A stretch of 64,000 nt of DNA. Source: Topomyia yanbarensis (Eukaryota; Arthropoda; Insecta; Diptera; Culicidae). Positions 32,344-45,550 of the stretch are shown one piece after another. The first letter of the stretch is position 1, and every line of letters starts with the position of its first letter. The translations under genes were made by a program, and so were the position numbers. Under the pieces are notes generated by a model. That model searched no databases. It saw nothing but the letters and a program-made list of their open reading frames with translations, and had not been told where the DNA came from. The stretch spans positions 88,472,370 through 88,536,369 of the forward strand of contig NC_080671.1 of assembly GCF_030247195.1 (NCBI RefSeq). The letters run 5' to 3'.

Positions 32344-33255
32344 AATTCGTTTATTCGATTCGGTTGCGTTAGCTAAACAGAGCTGTGGGTCTTTTATATA
32401 TTTCCATGATGTAAACAATCAAAATAATAAAACGACATCTGTGGATACCTCTTTATTAGATTAGGAAATATTTTTTCTAACCAACAGCGTCGTAGTGGTC
32501 GTTCATTTGTATCTCGTACACGTCCATGTCATCAGCATGATTACTGCCATGTTCATGTTCACGAACATTTGATTTCATCCTTGTTTCATACCCTCACGGG
32601 TCACGAATGTGAACTTCCTCAATGATGGTGCTGGTTGTCAATTTGGAGATACTTTACGCAGCTTTTGTCGTCATTATTACCTGAACAGCAGCCATAAATT
32701 TGGCAATTGTTTGTAGTCCAGATAATGGTATTGGAGAGTGTGGATATGCAAAGATGTACTGTGTGTTGTGATACTATCGCATTGTGTTTTGTACGTAATG
32801 AGTTCCATTTCTTCCAAAAGTAAAATGAATTTTTTGAAGGTCCCGGTGCAAGTAAGTGGTATCAGTTCATGAAGCTGAGCATTAATTTTCTTGTCGTGCT
32901 TATATATAAGGATATTAATTATAGCGGCTGAGCTAATTTGTTGAGCGCTATCAGCATTGAATGCCTGACATGGTAGAACTCGATAAAGGCGACTTCCTTC
33001 AGCATAACCTCCATTTTCACCTACAGCGAATGTTTCACATGACGAATGCCTTATGCGTTTTATGCGAAAAGAAAGTTAATAATCTCTGCATTTGGCTGGA
33101 GCACCACTTCTTGCTTCTGCGATCCACTCATCTCGATTAATTACCACAGCAAAAATGAAAGTAACAGTTTCCTTTGTCATTCTGACGAGTCACACAATAT
33201 GAAAAGAACTGTTTTTGTCACACTCAGCATACGGAGTAGGTATCGTGACCGGTGG
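32344..33255 (-). pseudogene. Non-LTR ORF1-only element, copy 2
   Basis: Aligns to 55004-56265 from the 3' end (ATTCGTTTATT, then a decayed hairpin CGGTTGCGTTAGCT and GAGCTGTGGGTCTT) through the ORF1 region to GGAGTAGGTATCGT. Blocks in common include CCATGTCATCAGCATGATTAC and CAGCCATAAATTTGGC. Reading frames are broken and the middle (about 32740-32960) is poorly conserved. As in the better copy, ORF1 is followed directly by the short 3' tail with no ORF2. Confidence 0.68.
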
Positions 33256-35396
33256 TGGTTCGAAATAGCAATCTTCCTCCACATTCTCTCATTAATTTGT
33301 TCAAACCAAACAAGATACAAATTTGTTAAGAGTCACCGAAAAACATGATATTTTTTTACATTTATTTTTCAAAAATTAGCCCTCCTCTGACTACGTGTCT
33401 GCAGTAAAAGAATGGTTTTCAAAAATAATACCCTAGATCAGTATCAACTTCAATGATTGATGCATTCTTCGAACATATTCATATCTGAAGGCAGTTTCAT
33501 ACTCAAGTGTAACCAAAGTACACTCGGTGAAACTGAATCCACCCGTCAATAAACGAATTATTTCCGCTTAATTCGTTAACGCTAGGTACTCCGATCGACT
33601 TTCAGTTCGTACCTTACGTTCAGAACGCGGATAGTGCACGAACTGGTACCACATTTCCCCCAAAAAAAAAGACAAGGCAATAAATCTTGCCTGTCACCGT
33701 TTCGTGCGACTGTCTATCGTTCCGCTTTTCGCTTTCGTGTGCAATTCGCAAATGCTGCAAATAAAAGCGCAATCCAATTCGTGATTCACGCGACTAGGAT
33801 GTCTGTGCCATGGCGTCAAATGCGAAGTGATGACCCAAATTAGTTCCATGTTGAAGGTGCTGCCCGTTCCGGTTCATATTCATTCGGATGCACCGACAAA
33901 CAGGCAACTTTTAATCAATCGTTCGGGATTTCATGTTCGAGTGGGTTCAATTCTCGCAAGGAAGATGGCTTTGAAATAATTTGTTTCCATAGTTTCTCAA
34001 CGTTTGCACAATTTGTACGACGTTTTTATGTGCCACAAATCAGTATGGAAATAATAAGGGAAAGTGTGATTCTAGATCCTTTTTTGGTTGATAAAACAAA
34101 CGAGAAAAAAATGCAATCGATACTTTTCACTTTAAACTCATTCCTCCATTCTAAATGTGGGCCAGTTTCAGCCAATTACAAATAGAACAGATTTAAAGTT
34201 CAAAATCGAAAAGCAGGCTAGCTCGGCCGACGAAGGTTCCACACATTTAGCCCAAAGCATGCGATTTCCCATAAACACCGTTTGAGCCAATCTCGACATC
34301 GCTATATCGGCGGGATGCCCTGCAGCGTTCAAGCTGATGACAGGGGAACCGACAACTTCTATTGCTGGCGAAAATTGCAATGCTCGTGCAATTGCTCATA
34401 CGAACGCAAGCACTCCGGTAGAACAGGAAGACCGGGACGAGGACCGCGGTACTGGCAGCAGGCATGAAGATAAAAGTTACCGCTCTCGATTTTTCCCACA
34501 TAACACATAACGTTCCGCAGCGGAAGTGTCCGTTTCACTCTGGCCCTTCGGGGGGTTTTTGCCAGCCCCGGACCCGGGTTCCGAAAGTTGCAACAAAAAG
34601 CTAATGAAACGGATCCAAGTCCCGGGGTTTGTCAGTAGATAGAGCACGAATTTTGTTTCCCGCAGAGATCGGACAGGGTTCGTTCGGCATGGAATAAATT
34701 TAATTAGAAAAATCAACAGACTAATTTCGAAACGAGGCGAGTGGAAATTCCGGATCTATAGGTGGACTGGTACTCGGATTGGATGGTGGGTTGGTAGGTG
34801 GGAATTGGCATCGGGAGACCAATCAACATGCATCCTTACCGGAGAGTGCAGTGTGTGTGTGTGTGCAAATTGGTCAACTTCGGTCACTGGATCGTGTTTG
34901 GGAAAACAGGAATTTTGAGATGATTCTGTGCTTTAGCATTCAAACATTCAATTCACGAAGTTTAATTGGCTTAGTAATTTTCTGTAGAAACAGTTACACA
35001 GTTGAAAACCATATCCTGATGCATTTCTTTCTAATTTCCTATAGCATTGAAAGGTTTAACATTAGAAGATACATTGTACTTGTAACTCCCATCGAATGAG
35101 GTGTCTTTGGAAGATTTCATTTCCCAGATCTAATTCGTGCATATTTTTGGGCTTTGATCCGTTATTCTTCATAAAAGTTTATACCAATACAATGAATATG
35201 TATTTTCAATAATGTCATTACAAAAAAGGTGTTCTTGATTTGACATGACATATTTGAACATATGATTCATTCAAAATAAAATAGAGATACAAAGAGTTTA
35301 AACAACGCACCTGTAATGTCTGTTTTCAAAATTTTCATCTTCATCTGACTTAACCAGTTAAGTCAAATATTTTTTCTGAATTAGCCATGAATTTCC
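33256..35396. other. Element-poor segment with an initiator-like site
   Basis: From about 33500 to 34900 composition is balanced and no repeat family seen elsewhere in the window recurs. TTTCAGTTCGT at 33600-33610 matches the arthropod initiator. A GT run lies at 34853-34866 and a CCCGGACCCGGG-like block near 34570. The overlapping frames at 34168-34501 on both strands have no recognisable domain. Possible intronic regulatory DNA. Confidence 0.33.
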
Positions 35397-38300
35397 TTAA
35401 CCGTTGTGTGTCCGACGCGGTACCCGGGTACCTTTTTAAGTTTCAATTAATTAAATTCCTATGTTTTATCCATAGCTGGAAATTGAAATTTTGTGACATC
35501 TTAGTCAAGCTTTTGGGTTAATAATATTGTTGATATAGTAAAGGTGGGAGTGAGGAGGGGCTCCTGAATTTTTTTACTACGTAACAGGCCGACGTGGGTA
35601 CCCGGGTACTCACAAAACTAAAATGCCCATAACTAAGGTAATATCCAACCGATTTCGATAATTTTGGCCGTTTTGGATTCAGGAACTCATCCACTTTTGG
35701 ACTTGGTAAAAATGAATCGGGTTACTTCATTCGGTTCCCGGGAATCCGGGTTTCCGGAAGCAGGTTCCAGTGCTGGGGTACTATTTGCGAACTTCAATGG
35801 AATACTAGTAATATGGGTATCAAAATTCTTGTAATTGCATCAGTAGGCTGTATCTCGTGGTTTTGGAACCATTTGGTAATTTGACTCCGGAACGGACATT
35901 CCGGAGCAGGTTCCCGTGGGACCGTGAGTAGGGTCCCGTAACAATAAAAAATAGACTTCCGAGCAGGGCAGGAAATATTCGAACCGAACCTATGTTCGAA
36001 TACTTTCAAAGCGCGAAGCTTTGCGTTACTGGTTCGTATTCACAAGCTTCGCATCACAATCGCTTACCATCGTAATTGCGGACATTTGGGCGATACTTTT
36101 GCATGCTCTTCGGCGAGGACAAATGAAGCTTCTTGTTCATTTCATTGATGTTCGGAAAGATATGTAAAAGCTTTTGCGTAGTTTTCGACGAACACGAGCT
36201 AAGCTCTTGGTTCGTGTGATCGATATTTTTGAAACAGTTACACGGAGCTTCGAAGCGATGTTCGCGAACACAGAAAAAAGATTACCTCGAAGTATTTCAG
36301 AATCGCGAACACCGAAGGATTCATCAATTTAGCATCGCGAGGGCCATCGCTAACATGTTCGCCGGACGATATTAGTTTTCTTTATTCAAATACCTACCTA
36401 CTAGTTATGCAAAAAAAGTATATTCTAGACAGAGGCCTTGTATTAAGGGTGGAATAGGTGAAAAATAATTGTGACAATGTGTAACTTATGGATGCTGGGG
36501 TTAACTGAAAAGTGACGTAACAAGTTTATTTAAGATACCCTACTGATATATTACCAGTAGGGATAAAATCAAGATTTCGTGACAGGGCGGGGATAAATTT
36601 TCAAATGAAATAAATTAGGGCTAGAAAATGAAGTTAAACACAATGTACACAACGTATTGAGTGGCTCGCTTATCTTAGTCATGTTCCTATGTCAGTTTCT
36701 TGAGGATCCAGTTATGTCAGTTTCTTGAGGATAAAGATATCGATATCCATTCAAAGGAAAAAATCGATTATCAGTTAAATAAATAACGTCATGATGTGTA
36801 TGATGAATCCTAGAAATAAATAGGGAATGTCAATAAACTCCACCATTCCCGATTAATATTTGGCAGTTCTGGTCGTTTTGTAAATCTTGTTTTCGACTAA
36901 CAGTAAAACCATTTTGATTCAGAAGTATGTTTTAGAAGGGCGCATGTTTTTTCGTGCACTTATTTAAAAAAACGCTTTGAATCCATCTACCAGTGTGATG
37001 AGACATTTTTATAACTGTTTTCGAATATTATATCGGTTGAGAACTTTTAGAACATGATATTTCGAGAAATTTTGAAAGTGAAATTAAATCAGTTGTAAAG
37101 TTATAGAAAATAGCCTTTTAAAATGAACGGACAATCGAATTATTACTAATACTTTATGAATACATTATCTAAGTTCTTCATTCAATGCAATATGTATGCA
37201 AAAAGTTAAAAACTGGATTTCCCTTGAGAACTGGCGATCCGAGAACTAGAACAGAAATTGTAACCCTTGGACCTCTGAAGTGCATGCGTACAAAATGCTA
37301 TAGTCTAATGTTTATTTTCATTCATTTCATTTAATAATTTTCAGTTGAGCAATTCTGTCGCAAACTGTATTGTGGAGCGAGGGTCATAACTTCCTAAATT
37401 TAAGTGTTTCTATTAATTTAGTACACTCTCTTTAACATAAACTACTCTAACGAATGAACGAATGGGAGTAGGTTCGATAAATTTTGAAAGAAGCCGTTAA
37501 ATCAACCACTTAAGGGATTACACCACCGCAAAATTAAAAAAAAATCGAAATTGATCTTGATTGATTTTATTATTCCATATCAACATTTGAATAGGGCTAA
37601 TAATATTTGTGAACAAACTTTTGTTTTGCTGATTTCTCTTAATTTGTTATCATTTCAACACAGAAAACATTTGAAATCGATTCTACCAAGGGCAAAGATG
37701 TTGATTCATGTGTATTTTTCATAAAATTCAACTCTGTAGCGGAAAAATGAGCGAAATAAGTTTGTTTACAAAAGTCTCATTAGCCCTTTTGAAGAATTAC
37801 TATTGTATTGATCTTAAATATGGGTTCTTCAAAATAATATATCCAAATGTGGAATGCGACAAAAAGCGAATAATAATGGAAAGACAGTATTCGAAAAAGT
37901 TCGAGTTTAGACCGACTTTCATTCTACTTGGAGTTATTTATTTCGCTTCTCATTTTCCGAGATTTCCCTTACATAAAGCATTTCGGCTATAACTGATTCA
38001 AAAAAAAATACAGGGGGCCCTAAAGATTTCTTTCTTTTATTTTTTATTAGTAAAAGTCAAATAAGGGAAGATTACATCGTGGAGAAGATAAACCAAATTT
38101 TGTCCTTTTCAGAATTGTTTTTGGATTTCCAACAAAAAAAATCACTAGAACATTGTTTGTAAGTTCTTTGCGTTTCTCCATCAGTAATTAGTTAACAAAT
38201 ACAATACAAACAAGTTGGAATATCCTTCTCATTATTTATCACAAAACACATGTACAGGAGTCAGGAAATAAATTTTATAAAAGTGGAACATGTAATAAGT

Positions 38301-39818
38301 TTGACACCTCATTTATTAAGTGAACAGATTCTGTCGAAAATGTTTGAAAATAAATATTTTGTCTCTTGTGATTAGGTAATCAACCAATAAACTTATAAAA
38401 CAATATTATAAAAATCATTTGGAAGCTTTCCTCTTGGTTTGGTACAGATGCCAAGAAATTATAATTCAATTAATGACAATAATAATGGATTCAAGTATGT
38501 AGGTATTTGTTAATAAATTCATTTGGTAAAATTAAAAATAACGTTTAACACACAAATCATCGCATATTATTGAGTGAATATGACTAGCCGATTTAGGAAT
38601 GTTGCGCAAGAACGTTAGAAACCGCAACAAGTTGAAAACAAAGGCCAGCGGACTACGCCTAACTACCCCTCAGTGGATGCAAATAACTGAAGTTCGCTGT
38701 CTAACTGAACTCAGACGTCAGCAGTGAGATTCCATCCGAAAATTGTTCCTTTTAGGAAGAATTTGTTTTAGATAGGGAGATTATTAAGAGAGGGGTAATG
38801 GTTTTAGCGTTAAAAAACACTATTTGCGATTTTTTTAGAAATTTGTGCGAAGCGAATTGATCAAAACTTTTGTACATTATAATGTATCATTTCATCCAAA
38901 AGAGTCATTTCACCAAAAAACATTTTTTCACGCTGAAACCCTTACCCCCTTAAACATACTTTATACATCTTCACCTAAACTCCTTGGCAGGGAAAATATA
39001 TTCCGATTGAAGAATAAAAGACGAGTTTGCAATCAAAGTAGCTAGTAAACATAATTGTATTCCGAAAAAAAGAATTTGAATTTCACTACCACTACGCTCA
39101 TTCAAACTCGTGGCTCATAAATTGGTAAGGTATGCGACGCACCTAATCCCTAAATCCTAAATTATAATCTTAAAATAATCCATTTTATTTATACTCAAAA
39201 TAAGATTTACAGTTTATGATTTTAAGACAGATAGTCACGTAGCGAACATGTTCGCGGTGGCCTCATGATGCTGATGCTTGAAGCGATATAAATCTTCGAT
39301 GTTCGCGATTCTCAAATAAACGAGGCATTCGCTTTATATGTGTTCACCGAATATCGCTTCGAAACTCTGTGGAAATGTTCCAAAAACGAAAAAACCACGA
39401 GCCAAGAGCTTACCTCGTGTTCGACGATGTGTGCTTCTAAGGTTAATGTGAACTTTTTCGAACATTGTAAAGAGCGAACTAAATGCGAAGCTCGCTTCGT
39501 CCGAGCAGAGATAAGTTTTACCCCTAAATGTTCGCAGCGATTGTGTCAAACTCATCGATTGCATGTGGTATGCTTGAGAAGGTGCTTCGTGAAGCTTCGA
39601 ACAGCAATCAATTCAAAATCCGGATTACCAAAAACCAGATCCATTATTCCGGTTCTATTATACAGAATCAAAAAGTAGACGAGTTCTTGAATCCAAAACA
39701 TCTAAAAGTGTCCAAATCGGTTAAAGGAAGCCATAGTTATGAGCATTTCAATTTGTGGGTACCCGGGTACCCTCATTGGCCTCTTAAAGGTGTTTTTTGT
39801 TGGACACATAACTGTTAA
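35397..39818. mobile_element. TTAA-flanked foldback element, 4.4 kb
   Basis: The body is 35401-39814, between TTAA at 35397-35400 and 39815-39818. The ends are CCGTTGTGTGTCC and GGACACATAACTG, inverted. The arms then share GGTACCCGGGTACC, ATGCnCATAACTA, CCGATTT, TTTTGGATTCA, GAACTC and AAGCTTCG, down to CGCGAACAT, so the arms are about 35401-36370 and 39228-39814. The left arm holds an internal duplication, with GACG and GGTACCCGGGTACC near 35415 and again near 35590. A TTAA duplication suggests a piggyBac-type transposase supplied in trans. None is encoded. The central part carries the repeat at 36930-37990. Confidence 0.8.
36930..37990 (+). repeat. Dispersed repeat Z, copy a (empty site)
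   Basis: Direct-orientation relative of 48600-49880 plus 51671-51730. Shared blocks are CAGTGTGATGAGACATTT, GATATTATATCG, CTGAAGTGCATGCGT, TAATTTTCAGTT and TATTTATTTCGCTT. In this copy CTACTTGGAGTTATTTATTTC is continuous apart from one base difference, while the other copy has a 1.8-kb element at that point. Confidence 0.65.
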
Positions 39819-40085
39819 TAATATTGGATATAAAAGCACTGAAAAGAACTGAACTAAATTGGAGTGGATGTAGTTTTCGATTTTTGGTCACAGTGCAATG
39901 TTTTGAAGGGGTACTCTTTCATTTTAAGGGTGTGAATATTTGAAAATAGTTATAGTTTTCTCATAATACAATCATTTTGAAAATTTTCTCAGAACTACAA
40001 ACCTTACAAAATGTTTTGCATTTTAGAATACAATAGAGTTACTCACGGAAACAAATTAATATTTCATACTACTCGGCAAAGGATA

Positions 40086-41710
40086 TACAGGGTGTTTGGT
40101 TCATGGTTAAGAATCTGTCGGGGGTGATAGACTGTCATATTTGGAGAAAAAAATTGTTCTACACATATCATCAAATCTCAACCGTTACAGAGTTATTGAA
40201 CTTTTTGTGTAAAAAACATATTTGTCTTAAAATACCTCTAACTTGAAAAGTATACTTTGTATTTTAAATCTTTTAGTTTCATTCGAAAGGTGAGAAAATT
40301 TCCTATTGAATGGTGTTCTCATATCTTCTATTTAATTACTTTTAATTTCCTTTTAGCTGTAAAGTATTTAAAACTTAGTGTTTTTGAGGAGGTTTTTGCT
40401 AATTTTCTCGAAATAATGAAGTATGATTATAGCAATATCCATTATCCAAAAGTTGAGTTTTATGACGATTCATAATTTGTTTCTTGGACGTCATATTCCT
40501 ATCTCTTCTCATTTCTTTGTAATTTCATTACTATATTTTTCCTGCAACCGACTTGCAAGTGTTTAAAAGACTCTAATCTAAAAAATATGCTTTATATCAT
40601 TATTTACAAGATTTCATTGGAAATCTGAGATAATGTCCTATCAGTGTATGTACAAATATCTTTTAGTTAACTGTACTAAATGATTTTTTACTAACGAAAT
40701 AACTCAAAGTTTTTGTTTTTTGGAGAGTTTTTTAATTATTCTAATTATTAATCAACAAAATTTATCGTTACTATTGTTCATTTGATGCCCCTTAATGTTC
40801 TCTATAACTTTTTATTTGACACTTTGTCTATATCTCTTTTCATTTCGCAGCTATTTAATAGTTAACACAGCATGACCTCGCCACAAATGTAGTGGGTTCG
40901 AAATCGTTATTTTTGCATATGAATCGATGTGATAAAAACAATTTGGCGTCGAAACCAAAAGAGATAATTGAATGAAGTCAAAGAAAGAACTGTAGAACTT
41001 GCTGATATGCATTATTTCCATGATAATAATGGTGATGTTTATTATTTACTATTTTAAGAAAATTAACGAAAATGCTAATAATAGCACTAACTTTAAACTA
41101 ATTTACTTCTAAAAGAATACTAAATTCACTTAACTAAAAGGTATTAATGCATCTTTCTCTGTAAAGTTTTCCTGGCCTTCGAATAAAAAAAAAAAGTACA
41201 ATAAGTGTCATACTTTTTCAATTGGAGCTGGTATTCGTGAAAATGATATAAAAATATTCAAGTTGAATAACCCAAACTCATGAAAATAAGAAAAGATAAG
41301 TGTATCATGTCAAAGAACGAATTATGCAGCTCTTCAAGACTAACAATCTGGATTATTAAAATGATGAGGTTAACTATTAGTATTTTCAAGAAATGGACGA
41401 AAATCGATTAAAATTGTTTAATTTTCAGTAAATTTCTTTGAAAAGGCTACTTCAACTCATTAACTGAAACATGTGAGGGCATCATTCAATGCGAAATTTT
41501 CTCACCTTCCCAGTGGATCTAAAATATTTGAAATACAATGTATACTTTTTGAGTTAGAGGTATTTTAAGACAAATAAGTTTCTAACACAAAAAGTTCAAT
41601 AACTTTGTAATGGTTGAGATTTGATGGTATGTGTAGAACGATTTTTTTCTCCAAATATGACAGTCAGTCATCCCTCGAGAGGTTCTTAACCATGAACCAA
41701 ACACCCTGTA
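40086..41710. mobile_element. TA-flanked foldback element (CAGGGTGTTTGG ends)
   Basis: The body is 40088-41708 with TA on both sides. The ends are CAGGGTGTTTGGTTCATGG and CCATGAACCAAACACCCTG. The inverted repeat extends about 240 bp, through AATACCTCTAACTTGAAAAG at the left and its counterpart at the right, to GGTGAGAAAATTTCC. TA duplication and CAGGGTGT ends fit non-autonomous Tc1/mariner relatives. The interior has no transposase motif. Confidence 0.83.
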
Positions 41711-42839
41711 ATTGTAGTCCTGCCAAATTTTTTGAAAACTATAACTAATTAATGTTCAAAACTTGCTAACCTCTAAATATGTAGCGAATACTTCGAAACG
41801 TTGCACTATGGGAAGGCATGTGCCAAAAATTAAAAACTATGTCAACTTCAATTTAATTCAATTGTATGCTACGCGTCTATATACACTATAATTAACGAGA
41901 TCCTAGTGAATCTCAGAAAAATACTTGACTTAGTTGGGTGATATGGATATTTAAAGATGAAAATTTTGAAAGCATACATTCTACGTGCGTTTTTCAAACT
42001 TTTCGTATCTTTTATTGAATTTTGAATCAAATGTATGTTCAAATATGTGACTTGGAAGCTAAAATTATCTGCTTTGGGAAGATATTATTGAAAATGCTTA
42101 TTCATTGTATTGGTATGAACTTTTATGAAGAATAATGGATCAAAGCTCAAAAATATCCGCAATTCAGATTCATGAAAAAAGTCTGCCAAAATGGGGTATG
42201 CAAGTATACCGATTCTTTTAACTTAGGTTTTAGTTGTCCATTTTTACCCTATGTGTCAATAGCAGCCACATTTAATAGTCTTTAACATGGTATTTGTTTG
42301 TATAAGACTCACGAATGCATATCTCCGCAACGAGAATTCCGAATGAAACAATTTGCAAGCGATAAGAATAATTGGAAAGAGACTGCATTGAAATCGACTG
42401 AGTCCACGAATTTTATGCTATCGACAAAACTTTAATCGTCAGCATAGCCTAGACACTAAACACTCTTTTCTATTAACTTCAACGCAAATAAATATTTTGA
42501 AATAAGCGTTTATGTCATTCAGGAATAGTATTTTTTTTTTCTTTTTATCTCTCTCCCTCTCTGCTGCTCGCTTTTTAAGGAACTTGAAAGGACACGTCAC
42601 ATTTTCTCAGTTCACTATTTCCTATTATGCGTTAAAGTACTGGTCTTGAAAATTCTAATCTTCACAAAAAATTTATTTTTGATAAAGCTGAGCCGCCAAA
42701 ACGACACCTTTGAATTCCAAAACAAATTTAATATTCCAATTTCCTGATATGCTCCATCATTAAAGTGGATACACAAGATAATTTTAAAAGACGCCATCAA
42801 AAATAGAAGAACGAAACCGAACAGGTGAAAACAGACAAG
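41711..42839. other. No gene; pyrimidine-rich tract
   Basis: AT-rich sequence. A pyrimidine tract of about 40 bases lies at 42527-42566. No coding frame or element ends seen. Confidence 0.4.
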
Positions 42840-43450
42840 CAGTGATGGCATTTCACCCTAGTGATGCACTGGCGCGTAAGTGTGATGCCTACACAGAGGA
42901 TACAATGATCACACACCACAGAAAAAAGCAGAACGCTCTTTCTTTCGGAGCTGTATAGACCGATTTCAAGTGTGCGCTGGTGTTGAGGTAGTTGGGTGCG
43001 AGATAACCGTGCTCTCTTGCTCTTTAAATTCTCTGTGGCGCGCTCAGATAAAGTCACCACCGCGCGCGCCCCAGAGTCGCTGTGGTGTATTCACTGGCGT
43101 GGTTTCACTGGCGTGTATTCACTGGCGTGTGATCTTTGGTTTGTTTTCGTCTTACAAGCAGCAGCGCGGGTGAGATTGATTTGATTTGCACAGGTTGTTG
43201 CGTTGTGTTGTGTGAATGGTGGTGGTTTATTTCAAGCTTATATTATTTTCTACTGAAGATTTAATACAAGTTGCTTGGTAAATCGAACGAGTTTATAAAA
43301 TATTGTTACACTACCTGCAAAACTAAAAGTACTCGGTCCTCGGAGCAAATTGGGAAAACTTTTTACGTATCATCGTTTAGAGAGTTTTATAATGACCAGA
43401 GGTACCTGATATGCAAACTCGTGTTATAAGTATTAATAGTTTTATTATAA
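42840..43450 (+). repeat. Left arm of the 10.8-kb foldback
   Basis: Inverted relative to 52990-53627. Best conserved are ATTCTCTGTGGCGCGCTCAG, GCGCGCGCCCCAGAG and CTTTGGTTTGTTTTCGTCTT. TTCACTGGCGTG is repeated three times at a 14-bp period (43090, 43104, 43118), and GTTACACTACC is also shared. The block is GC-rich compared with its neighbours. Confidence 0.85.
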
Positions 43451-45550
43451 CTTAATCCTGCAAGTTTAAACGAAATCTTAGATTTCGTCGACAGGCTTGA
43501 CATATTCAGTAAAATTAGGTATACGATAATTAATTTACATACAACATCACAATTACACCGTTATTCATTTGTTTATTTGTCTATTATTTTGCGTGGAAAT
43601 CGTTTAAACAGCAGGCGAAAGCGAATGTTTCAAGAGCATGGGAGCTAGGACCGGGATTCTGCGCGTCAATGAGCGAAATAAATTGGCTCAGTTTCGGGGT
43701 CAAGAAAAAAGGCCACTAGTGTTCACGCTTATTTTAAATGAACAATGAATCTTGTGTTCCATAAAAGGATGTTATAAATGGGTCAGCAGCAACAATGTTT
43801 ATTATACGTATTCTAGATTTTTGCGTCAGTTAGTATTTTAGACCGTAATTATAATGCACGGATTCATTGCACGTAATATCAACAGCAAAACAAAATATTA
43901 GGTATCTGGTAGTATCTGTCGGAATCTCTGTCAATCTCTAGGAAATTTTCATATTTTCAAGTAACAAGTAAGGTGTTTCCTCAAGTTTAAACAAGCGATT
44001 TTTGTGTGATAAATTATTCCTCATTATAACTTTCTTGAATGAGGTGTTTTATCAAAAAGGTAGTGTTGGGAAAATATCAAAATATCAATGTTCACAACAG
44101 AATCTTTTCATCGCCGATTTTCTAATAAAAAGTTCACTGATATAAAATATCGCTACGGAAAAAATCGTCAGTGAACTTCAAGAGTGCCGATGTTTGGGAA
44201 CATTATTCGGTTCAAGAAAATATCGGAAGAAGAAAAGATCGCTTGCGAACTTTTATATCAACGAATATATAGAAAAAAATTCGCCTTATGAAAACATCTT
44301 GCACGATCTTCGAACAGGGGATTTCCGAGGGATTTTCAAAGATTCCAAAAACCTGTAGATTAACATGATATAAAAACTACGTTCTATAATATTACGGCGA
44401 TAGCTCAATAGGATAAAGCGTCAGGCTACTTTAGTGTCAACGAAGCTTTCTTCAGAAGCCATCGTCCAAAAAAATTCATCAATCGACAGAATTAAAATGG
44501 GAAAGAATTAAAATGGTGCTTGAATGGTATGTTGTCAAAATATATACATGGAAGAAAGCAGATTCTGGTATGGTGGCCGGTTCTTAACAACCCGTTGTTT
44601 GTATGACCGAGTATGAAAGTTATATATAGTTGAGCTAATGTATCTATAGTTGCATGTCCCATAGGAGCCGTAATTAGCAATGGCTATATTAATGATACAT
44701 GGTAGTGGTAATGGTATAAGAAATTTCACATACATAAATTTATTAATAATAAATCTTAACATTTTTTATCATTTTTGGGATTAAACGTTTAATATATTGA
44801 CATCGCCCATAGAACTTTTCATCGATTTTTTAGCAGAATTTTCACTCAAATATTCTAGTTCTTTGCACACATACCAAAGATACGTTGACCGATTTCCCAT
44901 ATTTGCAATTAAAATTCTAGGGCAGTTCATAAGACACGTAGAACAACTTTCAACATTCTGCTTTTATTGCACTATATTATTAGTCTAACTAATGCTATCG
45001 TTGTAATGCAGTACAAGTGTAGATTTTCAAAAATTTTATATTAGAATTAGAACGAAATATTTTTTTGTATCTCTACGTCGCTCGAGAATAGCCAAAAAAG
45101 CGTAAAATATTTGGCTTTTACTGACCCAAGCATGACTAAAAAGCGACTCACAGCTTAAGTGCGGAACTATTAAACTAATATGTATTTACTTTGTTAGCAT
45201 TACTAGAGCATTCGAAATTGATAAATTTTGAGAAGAATATGGAATATGTTGAGGATAATTAGTATTGTCTGATATAATATTACTAAATATCCATAAAAAC
45301 TTATTTCATCAGGAATCAAATCCTATATTTCTGCTTATCATAAAATTTTAATCACCTAATTGGACTAAGAATAAAAATCACGGAAGTGTACTCGATTCGA
45401 AGTGTATGTATGAATACTTACAGGTGAATTGATTAATATATGTATAGAATACGAAGTTTACGTTAATTTTTGGGATAAACGTAGATCGTATTCCTTTTTC
45501 GGATCGAAATGAAAACAAAAGCACATCCTCATGTCACGAAATCAACTATA

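Noticed and set aside
42527..42566. Long pyrimidine tract considered as a splice acceptor
   Set aside because: No AG-bounded coding exon follows in any frame.
43090..43129. Three-fold TTCACTGGCGTG repeat, considered as a CRISPR-like or satellite array
   Set aside because: Only three 14-bp units without spacers, mirrored in the other arm; it is a subterminal motif of the foldback.
44397..44468. tRNA-like start TAGCTCAATAGG (A-box match)
   Set aside because: No B box GGTTCGANTCC follows and the arms do not fold into a cloverleaf; at most a decayed SINE or chance match.
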